The notes beneath the pieces were generated by a model. It did no database searches, had not been told where the DNA came from, and saw only the letters and a list, made by a program, of their open reading frames with translations. Of a stretch of 64,000 nucleotides of DNA, positions 25,421 through 33,295 are shown piece after piece. The position numbers were made by a program, and so were the translations under genes. Location of the stretch: contig DAIRGB010000001.1 of the NCBI GenBank assembly GCA_036794765.1, forward strand, positions 32,019 to 96,018, written 5' to 3'. Numbering within the stretch: the stretch's first letter is position 1; the number at the start of each line of letters is the position of its first letter. The stretch comes from DAIRGB01 sp036794765 (GTDB taxonomy: Bacteria > Patescibacteriota > JAHJAL01).

Positions 25421-26230
25421 ATGAAAACAAAAAAACAGTTGTTAAAAGGATGTAATTTAAGACAGAAAATTATAAGTTTGTCAAGTTTGATGGTTACTTT
25501 TACTTTGTTATTGGTTGGATGTAACCAGACAAATGATTATGCAAATCAGCAAGGTTATTATCAGGCTCAACCGGATCAGAATAGCGGTTATTATCAATAT
25601 CCGCAACAATTTGGAGCGATGCAGCCAATGAATAACAATACTCCGAAATCTGGAAATGCTGGTGGTACTGGTACTGGTAGCTCAAAAAAGAGTGCGCCTA
25701 GTTATGGAGGTGGAGGAACAGGACAGTCGGGTTATCAAGCGGTGGGAAACATGTGGAATAATATGTGGGGCGGTTCTTCTGATTCGGGATATTATAGTGA
25801 TCAGGGTTATTATGACCCAGGGTATTACGGGGGTTATGATTCGGGTAATTATGGTTATGGTGCTGGGGATCATTATGGTAGTGGTTATAGCGATGATTAT
25901 GCTAATCAAACCTATCAGGATATTTATGAGAATAGGGCCGCAACAAATCAGGAAATAAATGATAATACTTCCCAGTGGCTTTACGAGGGGGAAGCGAATT
26001 ATATCAATCCTGAGACAGGAGAATTGGAGTCTCATGATTATACTCAGGGAAATGATTGGTATCAAGATTCCTCTGGAGATCAATGGCAGACGAGTGATTC
26101 AAGTTATACTCCGGAATATTCAACCGAAACTCAGATGGAACAATATGGAGGTTGGGCGAGTGATTACAGTGCTAGTGATTATGGATATGATTCTGGAAGC
26201 TATGATTCTGGTAGTTATGATTATGAGTAA
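25421..26230 (+). CDS. Tyr/Gly/Ser-rich low-complexity lipoprotein
   Basis: 269 residues. A long basic N-terminus leads to a signal peptide with lipobox LLVGC. Translation could also start at the ATG closer to the signal (SLMVTF). The mature chain has almost no hydrophobic core residues. It is composed of Gln/Tyr/Asn, then Gly/Ser/Lys, then many degenerate YY/GY units such as SGYYSDQGYYDPGYYGGYDS, and ends in SYDSGSYDYE. This looks like a disordered, perhaps self-associating surface protein. It is predicted to be lipidated and outside the membrane. A strong promoter and a strong terminator make it a single-gene unit. No family recognised. Confidence 0.8.
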   Translation: MKTKKQLLKGCNLRQKIISLSSLMVTFTLLLVGCNQTNDYANQQGYYQAQPDQNSGYYQYPQQFGAMQPMNNNTPKSGNAGGTGTGSSKKSAPSYGGGGTGQSGYQAVGNMWNNMWGGSSDSGYYSDQGYYDPGYYGGYDSGNYGYGAGDHYGSGYSDDYANQTYQDIYENRAATNQEINDNTSQWLYEGEANYINPETGELESHDYTQGNDWYQDSSGDQWQTSDSSYTPEYSTETQMEQYGGWASDYSASDYGYDSGSYDSGSYDYE

Positions 26231-26253
26231 ATAGTATACAAGATCAATAAATT

Positions 26254-26286
26254 AAAAAGTCCCACCTATTGGTGGGACTTTTTTGA
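26254..26286. terminator. bidirectional terminator between the lipoprotein gene and rpmA
   Basis: AAAAGTCCCACC, TATT loop, GGTGGGACTTTT plus T-run. Two convergent genes share it. Confidence 0.9.
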
Positions 26287-26307
26287 ATACAAATATTAGA
26301 TAATTGA

Positions 26308-26580
26308 TTATTTGACGTGAACGATTGTCTTCATGCGAAGACTGCCATTGAATCTGGGGAGCTTTTTCTTTTGAAAAGAAACTGTACCATCAGCCATAGC
26401 GTAGATAGTATGGTCTTTTCCAAGGGAAACGTTGTTTCCGGGAAAATAGCGTTTTCCACGTTGGCGGAGGATTATTTCACCTTTGTTGATAGCTTGACCA
26501 CCAAAAACTTTTACTCCTAGGCGTTTTGATTGACTATCTCGCCCTAGACGTGTACTTCCACCGGCTTTTACGTGTGACAT
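26308..26580 (-). CDS. rpmA: 50S ribosomal protein L27
   Basis: 90 residues. AGGSTRLGRDSQSKRLGVK and the later RQRGKRYFPGNNVSLGKDHT are diagnostic of L27, whose N-terminal tail reaches the peptidyl transferase centre. There is no cleavable N-terminal extension before the GGSTR motif. Its usual partner rplU (L21) is not adjacent. The start codon overlaps the end of the RNA methyltransferase gene upstream by 13 bases, so they share a transcript. Confidence 0.95.
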   Translation of the reverse strand: MSHVKAGGSTRLGRDSQSKRLGVKVFGGQAINKGEIILRQRGKRYFPGNNVSLGKDHTIYAMADGTVSFQKKKLPRFNGSLRMKTIVHVK

Positions 26581-27755
26581 ATTTTTCCTCTATTGGTTAT
26601 TTTTTGTAAGACAAGAAGTTGACGATTGATTCGTTGATTTGGTTGGCTGTAAATCAGATCGCTATGGATTATATTATAGTTTTTTTGGAGATTCTGGTCA
26701 AGTAACCTTGTTAAATCGATAGCGACGGTTTGGGATAAGGTTTGAAAAACAGGTAGAACCATGACTAAAAATCCCGATTTTTTTAGATTGTTGGTGGAGT
26801 TGATTAAAAAGTTTCGGTATAAAGGGAGGAGGCTTTCAATTTTGGAGATAGCGTCGGCAGGGGTTATTTGAGTTTTTAATGGGGGTCCCAAAAATGGTTC
26901 AGTAATTATAGCGTCAACAGCTTTATCCAAGATTTGTTTGGTGGCATCGGCACAAAAAATAGATTTTTCCAGATTTGGTCGGAAATTTGCTTGTGATAAC
27001 TTAAATGTTTGGTTAAGCCATTTGAGATTAGCGATCGTGTTATTGACGGCGATTTGGCTTATATCGGAGCCAATTATACTGATGTTTCGCAATAATGCTT
27101 CTTGAAGAATAACACCACTTCCGCAAAAAGGATCGTAGATAGTTTGATTTGCTTGGGTATGTCCAAGATTGAGCATTATTTGAGCGAGCTTGGGAGGTAA
27201 CATGCCTGATATGGGATCTGGTTTTGGCTTACCATAATCTCTTTTGGTGTAAGAGTCGATATTTTGGTAAGCGATTGTTTGACCAATAATTATTTCTCGG
27301 TTGTTTTTGATTAAGACTATTTCTACCCCTTTTTCCAAAAGTCGGTTTTGATTTATAGTAGCGGCGTTGAGAGGTTGTCCTTCATTGTTGATAACAAAGC
27401 GTTTGGACAAGTTATTTTGTTTTAATTCTTTTTTGAGTTTGATTAGGTGAGAAAAAAGATTTTTGTTGAAATTGTAATAACTGATACCAATATCTCTGGG
27501 TAATTGAGGATTTTTGATAATATAATTTTGTAGAGCAGAAAAAAAATCATCCGTGGTTTGAACTTTGTATTCAAGAATTTTGATAGTGCCACCAAGTTGA
27601 TCAAGAATGTTTTGAGGGTTGGAGACGGATTGAGTGAGTTTGAGAAGAATAGTGTTTGGGGTTAAACTGGTTATGGGTGGATTGTGAAAAAAACAGTTGA
27701 TCTCTGCTTTGGAAAGTATTGGATTAGAGCCCAAAATAAAGATGTATGATTTCAT
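26568..27755 (-). CDS. Trm11/TrmN-like RNA methyltransferase
   Basis: 395 residues. The C-terminal half is a Rossmann methyltransferase with YDPFCGSGVILQEALLR as SAM-binding motif I, GSDISQIAVNN as motif II, and IITEPFLGPPL in place of the usual (D/N)PP(Y/F). The N-terminal half would fit a THUMP-like RNA-binding region. This matches archaeal-type tRNA guanosine-10 N2-methylases, although rRNA targets are possible. The EPFLG catalytic motif is unusual but is seen in members of the Trm11 group by my recollection. It precedes rpmA in one transcript. Confidence 0.75.
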   Translation of the reverse strand: MKSYIFILGSNPILSKAEINCFFHNPPITSLTPNTILLKLTQSVSNPQNILDQLGGTIKILEYKVQTTDDFFSALQNYIIKNPQLPRDIGISYYNFNKNLFSHLIKLKKELKQNNLSKRFVINNEGQPLNAATINQNRLLEKGVEIVLIKNNREIIIGQTIAYQNIDSYTKRDYGKPKPDPISGMLPPKLAQIMLNLGHTQANQTIYDPFCGSGVILQEALLRNISIIGSDISQIAVNNTIANLKWLNQTFKLSQANFRPNLEKSIFCADATKQILDKAVDAIITEPFLGPPLKTQITPADAISKIESLLPLYRNFLINSTNNLKKSGFLVMVLPVFQTLSQTVAIDLTRLLDQNLQKNYNIIHSDLIYSQPNQRINRQLLVLQKITNRGKICHT

Positions 27756-27799
27756 ATCAGATAAAAAAGAAAATTTAATGTTAGAGATTGTGAGATATT

Positions 27800-30700
27800 A
27801 TGACCGAATATACAAAAGAAGAATTATTGAGAAATTTTTGTCATCTGCATGTGCATTCCCATTATAGCATGTTGGATGGGGTTGGTAAAATAGGTGATAT
27901 TGTTGCGAGAGCCAAGGAATATGGAATGAAAGCGATTTCCTTGACTGATCATGGGACAATGTATGGAATTATTGAATTTTACGAGAAAGCTAAAGAAGCG
28001 GGCATTAAACCAATTTTGGGATTGGAGGCTTATCTGGCTCCTCGGAAGATGACAGATAAAACACCGCGGATTGATAACGATAATAGACATTTGACTTTGT
28101 TGGCAAAAAATATTGCTGGATATAAAAATTTGGTGAGAATTACTTCAGCGGCTCATTTGCATGGATATTATTATAAGCCAAGAGTGGATTATGATTTCTT
28201 GGTCGAGCATAGCGAGGGGATTATTTGTCTGTCCGGTTGTCTTAATGGTCCGGTGGCGAAGGCAATGATAAATAAAAATAAAAGTGGCGCTTTGGAGCAT
28301 ATCACAAAATTAAAAAAAATATTTAATGATGATTTTTATCTTGAGTTGCAGTGGCATGCAAATAGCGAGGATCAAAAAATTGCCAATGAGGGTTTGATTG
28401 GCTTAGCGAAAGAATTGAATATTCCTTTGGTAGCTACTGGAGACATTCATTATATTTATCCTGAGGACAATGAAGTGCAGGATGTTTTGGTTTGTATTCA
28501 GACTGGGAAGTTGTTGAGTGATAAAGATAGATTGTCGTTTTTGGACTATAATCTTTCGATGGCTTCTCCGGAAAAAATGTTGGAAGTTTTTTCACATGTG
28601 CCCGAAGCTTTGGCTAATACAGGCAAAATTGCAGATATGTGTAATACCGAGTTGGAGTTGGGTAAATATTTTTTGCCACAAATAGAAAAACCGGAGGGTT
28701 TTAAAGATGATTTGGATTATTTGGAGTGGTTGACAGTAAAAGGGATGGTAAAGAGATATGGTGATCCAAAATTGGTGGAAAAAGATAATTTTGATCGGGA
28801 AAAAGTGTTACAAACTTTGGATCAAAAATATGTCGAGCGGATGAACTATGAGTTAGGGGCGATCAAGAATATGGGTTTTCCTTCATATTTTTTGATAGTA
28901 TATGATTTTGTTCAATATGCCAAAAATAATGATATTATGGTTGGTCCTGGACGTGGTTCAGGGGCGGGCAGTATTGTTTTGTATTCATTGGAGATTACGG
29001 ATTTGTGCCCAATAAAATATGGATTATTGTTTGAAAGGTTTATTAATCCTGATCGTATTTCAATGCCTGATATTGATTTGGATTTTGCCGATGATAAGCG
29101 GGGTGAAGTATTGAAATATGTATGTGAAAAATATGGTGAAGATCGGGTGGCACAAATAATCACATTTGGAACCATGAAGGCCAGAGTGGCAGTTAGAGAT
29201 GTGGGACGAGTAATGGGTTTTAGTTATTCTGATGTTGATCGGATTGCCAAGTTGATCGATCCCAAGGGAAAATTAAAACAATCGTTGGAAACGGTTCAAG
29301 AGCTGAAAGATATCTATGAAAAAGATGCTGGGGTAAAAAAGTTGATTGATATGTCAATGAAATTGGAGGGGGTGGCGAGACATTTTGGAATGCATGCTTG
29401 CGGGGTAGTTATTTCTCCCGGTCCTTTGACTGACTATGTGCCTTTGCAAGAAGCAACAAAAGGTGATACTAAAATGTTGAGTCAGTACAGTTTGCATCCG
29501 GTGGAAGTTGTTGGTTTGGTAAAAATGGACTTTTTGGGTTTGGCCAATTTGACTATTATGAAAAATGCTTTGCGTATTATTAGAAAAGTCTATGATATTG
29601 AAGTTAATCTAAATGATATTCCTTTTGATGATAAAAAAACATATGAGATGTTGGCCCAGGGTTTGTCTACAGGAGTGTTTCAGTTGGAAAGTCAGGGGAT
29701 GAAAAAATATTTGCGAAAATTGAAGCCTCAGGTATTGGATGATGTCATTGCTATGGCAGCTATGTATCGTCCGGGACCTCTCAATAGTGGGATGACGGAT
29801 GAGTTTATTGATCGCAAAAATGGTTTAAAGAAAATCGAATATTTTCATCCAAGTATGGAGAATGCCTTAAAAGATACTTATGGGGTGGTGATTTATCAGG
29901 AACAGTGTATGCAGCTTTCAAAAGATATGGCTGGTTTTACTGGTGGTGAAGCTGATACATTACGTAAGGCCATTGGAAAAAAAATTCCTGAGTTGATGGC
30001 CAAGGTTGGCAAGGATTTTATTGATGGATGTGAGAAAAATGGGATTAGTAAAGATACGGCTCAGAAAGTATTTGATGATATGGCCAAGTTCGCTGAATAC
30101 GGTTTTAATAAGGCGCATTCAACTTGCTACGGGGTTATTTCTTATAAGACTGCATATTTGAAAGCGCATTATGCTCCGGCTTATATGGCGGCGGTTTTGA
30201 CTTCGGAACAGAATAATACTGACCGGTTGACGATTGTGATTGAGGAATGCGAGCGCATGGGAATCAAAGTTTTGCCGCCTGACATCAATGAATCATTTGT
30301 GGAATTTGGTGTGGTCAAAGAAACAAAAGATGTGCGTTATGCTTTGGCGGCGATAAAAAATGTGGGAGAGGGAATTTCGGAAGAAATAGTGAAGGAAAGA
30401 GGAAAAAATGGTAATTATAAGAATATTGGTGATTTGGTGGTACGTACGATGCCACTCGGTTTGAATCGAAAGACTTTAGAAAGTTTGATAAAATCTGGGG
30501 CTTTGGATAGGTTCGGAACAAGAGCGGCAATGATGAATGCAATTGAGCTGATTTTGAATTTTGGTAGAGATGCTGGCAAAATTAGAGCTTTGGGTCAGAC
30601 AGATATATTTGCTGCGATGGGTACGGAGGAAAAAGATGATGTCAAACCGATGGAAATTGATTTTCCAAAACTGGAAGAAGTAAGTAAAAAAGAGTTGTTG

Positions 30701-31336
30701 GGTTGGGAAAAAGAGTTGATGGGGATGTATTTGTCCGATCATCCCTTGGGAGAATACAAGAATTATTTACGAAAGAAGGCTGTTGGTTTGAGAGATTTGA
30801 GTTTGGATCAGGAGGGAGAGAAGGTAACGGTAGGAGGGGTTATAACCAGGATACAGAAAATTATTACCAAAAAAGGTGATGCTATGGCCTTTACAACGAT
30901 TGAGGACATAGGTGGTATTGTAGAATTGTTAATTTTTCCCAAGGTGTTTAGTAAAAATCAGGAATTGTGGAATGAAGGCAATGTGGTTTTGGCTTCCGGA
31001 ACTATAAGTACGAAAGATAATCAAATTAAGATTTTGGTGGATAAGGCAGAAGAGATAAATTTGGTTGAGGCTAAAAAGGTTTCGGACGAGGAAGTAGCTG
31101 AGATGGAAAAAGAGACGGAGGTTGCCGAATCAATTTTTGTAATCAAGATACCGGAAGGCAGCAAGAAGGAGATTTTGGGGCAGTTGAAGGAAATATTAAT
31201 CGCAAACGAAGGAAAGAATCAGGTAAGACTATCCTTGTTTGTTCAAAATAAGGAGGTGATTGTGGAGACAGATTTAAAAGTTAGCTTGACTTCTCAATTG
31301 AAGAATCAGGTTTACTTATTGTTGAATAATGGTTAA
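27800..31336 (+). CDS. dnaE: DNA polymerase III alpha subunit
   Basis: Replicative polymerase, 1178 residues. The N-terminal PHP domain has the metal ligand motifs HLHVHSHYS, LTDHGTMYG, LEAYLAPRK and GDIHY, so it looks intact and may be an active metal-dependent nuclease. The polymerase active site has the catalytic aspartates in MPDIDLDFADDKR, with GPGRGSGAGS before it and the fingers and thumb typical of DnaE type 1. The helix-hairpin-helix region and an OB fold near residue 1010 (VTVGGVITRIQKIITKKG) complete it. It starts 44 bases from the divergent methyltransferase gene. Confidence 0.97.
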   Translation: MTEYTKEELLRNFCHLHVHSHYSMLDGVGKIGDIVARAKEYGMKAISLTDHGTMYGIIEFYEKAKEAGIKPILGLEAYLAPRKMTDKTPRIDNDNRHLTLLAKNIAGYKNLVRITSAAHLHGYYYKPRVDYDFLVEHSEGIICLSGCLNGPVAKAMINKNKSGALEHITKLKKIFNDDFYLELQWHANSEDQKIANEGLIGLAKELNIPLVATGDIHYIYPEDNEVQDVLVCIQTGKLLSDKDRLSFLDYNLSMASPEKMLEVFSHVPEALANTGKIADMCNTELELGKYFLPQIEKPEGFKDDLDYLEWLTVKGMVKRYGDPKLVEKDNFDREKVLQTLDQKYVERMNYELGAIKNMGFPSYFLIVYDFVQYAKNNDIMVGPGRGSGAGSIVLYSLEITDLCPIKYGLLFERFINPDRISMPDIDLDFADDKRGEVLKYVCEKYGEDRVAQIITFGTMKARVAVRDVGRVMGFSYSDVDRIAKLIDPKGKLKQSLETVQELKDIYEKDAGVKKLIDMSMKLEGVARHFGMHACGVVISPGPLTDYVPLQEATKGDTKMLSQYSLHPVEVVGLVKMDFLGLANLTIMKNALRIIRKVYDIEVNLNDIPFDDKKTYEMLAQGLSTGVFQLESQGMKKYLRKLKPQVLDDVIAMAAMYRPGPLNSGMTDEFIDRKNGLKKIEYFHPSMENALKDTYGVVIYQEQCMQLSKDMAGFTGGEADTLRKAIGKKIPELMAKVGKDFIDGCEKNGISKDTAQKVFDDMAKFAEYGFNKAHSTCYGVISYKTAYLKAHYAPAYMAAVLTSEQNNTDRLTIVIEECERMGIKVLPPDINESFVEFGVVKETKDVRYALAAIKNVGEGISEEIVKERGKNGNYKNIGDLVVRTMPLGLNRKTLESLIKSGALDRFGTRAAMMNAIELILNFGRDAGKIRALGQTDIFAAMGTEEKDDVKPMEIDFPKLEEVSKKELLGWEKELMGMYLSDHPLGEYKNYLRKKAVGLRDLSLDQEGEKVTVGGVITRIQKIITKKGDAMAFTTIEDIGGIVELLIFPKVFSKNQELWNEGNVVLASGTISTKDNQIKILVDKAEEINLVEAKKVSDEEVAEMEKETEVAESIFVIKIPEGSKKEILGQLKEILIANEGKNQVRLSLFVQNKEVIVETDLKVSLTSQLKNQVYLLLNNG

Positions 31337-31381
31337 ATATTAAGGAAGAAATATCTAAAACATTTGTATTGTAGGTAATTG

Positions 31382-31390
31382 TGTTATAAT
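31382..31390 (+). promoter_or_regulatory. extended -10 promoter of the rplS operon
   Basis: TGTTATAAT is a perfect TGnTATAAT extended -10, 37 bases before the rplS ATG. Confidence 0.6.
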
Positions 31391-31427
31391 ATTTAAGCAT
31401 ATAAAATCTTATTGTTGAGAGGAATTT

Positions 31428-31937
31428 ATGGACTTAATCGCATATGTTGAAAAGGCTCAATTAAAGAAAAAGATTCCGGCTATTAAACCGGGCTTTATTG
31501 TGGCTGTTCATCAGAGAATTAAAGAAGGTAAAAAAGAAAGAATTCAAGTGTTTAAGGGAATAGTTATTAAAGTAAAGGGTGGGTATGGTTTAAATGCTTC
31601 ATTTACAGTACGAAGAGTGGCGTCTGGTGTTGGCGTTGAAAAGACTTTTTTGTTTCATTCTCCAGTGATTGAAAAGATTGTGGTTTTGAAACAAGCGAAA
31701 GTACGTCGATCAAAATTGTATTATTTGCGGGGCCGTTTTGGCAAGAAAGCCAAACTCAATTTAACAGATGAAACCGGTGTTAATGTAGAGGAATTGATTA
31801 ATGAGATTGCCGGAGAGGAACCAAAAGCAGAAGTCGTGAGTGACAAGGAACAAGTTGCTGGTGAAGAAAAAAATGAATTAGTTAATGAAGTAAAAGATAA
31901 TAAGACGGAAAAGAAGGAGAAGAAGGATGTTGAATAG
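31428..31937 (+). CDS. rplS: 50S ribosomal protein L19
   Basis: 169 residues with a strong ribosome binding site (GAGAGGA). The core covers about residues 1-115: KPGFIVAVHQRIKEGKKERIQ, FKGIVIKVKGG, FTVRRVASGVGVEKTFLFHSP and AKVRRSKLYYLRGRFGKKAKL. A charged tail of about 50 residues (Glu/Lys/Asn-rich) extends beyond the usual end. L19 sits at the 30S-50S interface. The last 11 bases overlap a small gene in another frame. Confidence 0.95.
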   Translation: MDLIAYVEKAQLKKKIPAIKPGFIVAVHQRIKEGKKERIQVFKGIVIKVKGGYGLNASFTVRRVASGVGVEKTFLFHSPVIEKIVVLKQAKVRRSKLYYLRGRFGKKAKLNLTDETGVNVEELINEIAGEEPKAEVVSDKEQVAGEEKNELVNEVKDNKTEKKEKKDVE

Positions 31938-32106
31938 ATTGTCTGAATTGCCAGGTTTTCTTGTTAGATATGGAAAATCTGTGAGATTAAACTTAATTGA
32001 TGAAACTACTTTGTGTTCTGGATTATCAGATGAGGGTATTCTGGTTTTGGATGAAGAGAAAATAATTGATACTGTCGAAAATAAAGAAAATAAAGAAAAG
32101 AGATAA
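31927..32106 (+). CDS. small protein resembling the L19 C-terminal region
   Basis: 59 codons from ATG to TAA, in a different frame from rplS and overlapping its end by 11 bases. GGAGAAGAAGG immediately precedes the ATG, so translation is probably coupled. The residues RYGKSVRLNLIDET resemble RFGKKAKLNLTDET in L19 at the same distance from an acidic and Asn/Lys-rich end. I infer that it is a decayed tandem duplicate of the 3' part of rplS. It could instead be an accessory peptide. It lies directly before rnhB. Confidence 0.5.
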   Translation: MLNRLSELPGFLVRYGKSVRLNLIDETTLCSGLSDEGILVLDEEKIIDTVENKENKEKR

Positions 32107-32141
32107 AGGTTGAGAACGAGAAAGGGTTTAATTTTTTGTTT

Positions 32142-32744
32142 ATGAGTGTTGGCTGGCGGGAAGAGAAGAGATTGTGGTGCGAAGGTTATCGTTATGTTGC
32201 CGGTTTGGATGAGGTTGGTTATGGGGCGTGGGCGGGTCCGGTGGTGGCAGCAGTGGTTGTGTGTAAGGAAAGTAGGTTGATTTACAAATTGGATGATAGT
32301 AAAAAACTTAAGATTAAAGATCGGGAGCGTCTGGCTAAAAAAATATATAGCCGGGCGTTTTTTGTTTCAGTGGGAGAAGCGTCAGTGGAAGAAATTGCTG
32401 ATTTGGGTTTAGGTGTTGCTCGAGACTTGGCTATGATTAGATCTTTAGAGGGTTTGGAAATTGAACCTGATTATCTGATAACCGATGCGGTAAATTTAAA
32501 ATGGAAGGATAAACCATGTATGGCGGTGATCAAAGCTGATGCAAAAATTGCTTCAGTGGCTGCAGCTTCTATTGTTGCCAAGGTCCATCGAGATAATTTA
32601 ATGAAAAGATTGAGCCAGATTTATAAAAGACATGGTTTTGCCAAACACAAGGGGTATGGGACGAAATATCATCAGGAAATGATTTTAAAATATGGTTTGA
32701 CTGGGCAGCATAGGATAAATTATAAATTGAAGTTTTTAGATTAG
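32142..32744 (+). CDS. rnhB: ribonuclease HII
   Basis: Cleaves RNA in RNA-DNA hybrids and single ribonucleotides in DNA. 200 residues from the ATG at 32142. The catalytic carboxylates are visible: Asp23-Glu24 in GLDEVGYGAWAGP, the middle Asp in YLITDAVN, and the later Asp in IKADAKIASVAAASIVAKVHRD. The motif that contacts the ribose at the RNA-DNA junction is normally GRG; here it is Gly26-Tyr27-Gly28. The C-terminal KHKGYGTKYH is typical. The gene follows the L19-like fragment within the rplS transcript. Confidence 0.94.
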   Translation: MSVGWREEKRLWCEGYRYVAGLDEVGYGAWAGPVVAAVVVCKESRLIYKLDDSKKLKIKDRERLAKKIYSRAFFVSVGEASVEEIADLGLGVARDLAMIRSLEGLEIEPDYLITDAVNLKWKDKPCMAVIKADAKIASVAAASIVAKVHRDNLMKRLSQIYKRHGFAKHKGYGTKYHQEMILKYGLTGQHRINYKLKFLD

Positions 32745-32805
32745 TATTTTATTGAAGAAAAATTTTGTAATCAAATATTTTTCTTTTGGTAATCGAGATT
32801 TAAAT

Positions 32806-33201
32806 ATGGGGAATCAAACTGCAAAACAAATTTTAGGGAAATGGGGGGAGGAGCAGGCGAGGAAATTTTTGGAAGAAAAGGGTTTCAAGTGGATGGAAAG
32901 TAATTTCAAGTATAAAAAAGGGGAAATTGATTTGGTTATGAAAAACGGGGACGATTTGATCTTTGTTGAAGTAAAAACGAAAGTGGATGATTATTCCGGC
33001 GATCCGGCAGACAATGTGGACCGAAAGAAGATTCAGCAAATAGAGTGGGTGGTGGGATATATTTTGCAAAATATTCTGTTGAAAAATAATTGGGGATTTG
33101 ATGATGAAGTAAGGTGGCAGATTGATATCGTTGCAGTTTATGGTGATGGAAGGCAGGTTTTTGATATAATGCATTATGAAAATGTTACGTTTTGGGAATA
33201 G
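32806..33201 (+). CDS. YraN family (UPF0102) endonuclease-like protein
   Basis: 131 residues from the ATG at 32806; a TTG 54 bases upstream is less likely. It shows the family signature: LGKWGEEQARKFLEEKGF, then GEIDLVMKNGDDLIFVEVKTK, the PD-(D/E)XK-like core in which Glu-Val-Lys is the EVK triad. The C-terminal strand RWQIDIVAVY also fits. The family is often next to rnhB, as here, and is thought to act on branched DNA, but its biological role is unsettled. Confidence 0.88.
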   Translation: MGNQTAKQILGKWGEEQARKFLEEKGFKWMESNFKYKKGEIDLVMKNGDDLIFVEVKTKVDDYSGDPADNVDRKKIQQIEWVVGYILQNILLKNNWGFDDEVRWQIDIVAVYGDGRQVFDIMHYENVTFWE

Positions 33202-33295
33202 ATGCTATTGCTCAATTAATCGGTCTATTATTGTGTCATTGAAACATTGAAAATTTATTGCAAGTTATAAATTATAAATTGAAAATTAGTTTTTT

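Noticed and set aside
25750..26230. CRISPR-like array of short repeats
   Set aside because: The repeats are codon-level Tyr/Gly/Ser repeats within a single open frame with no uniform direct repeat or spacer length.
32142..32744. RNase HIII instead of HII
   Set aside because: It lacks the N-terminal TBP-like extension of HIII and has the HII order of catalytic acids and the KHKGYGTKYH end.
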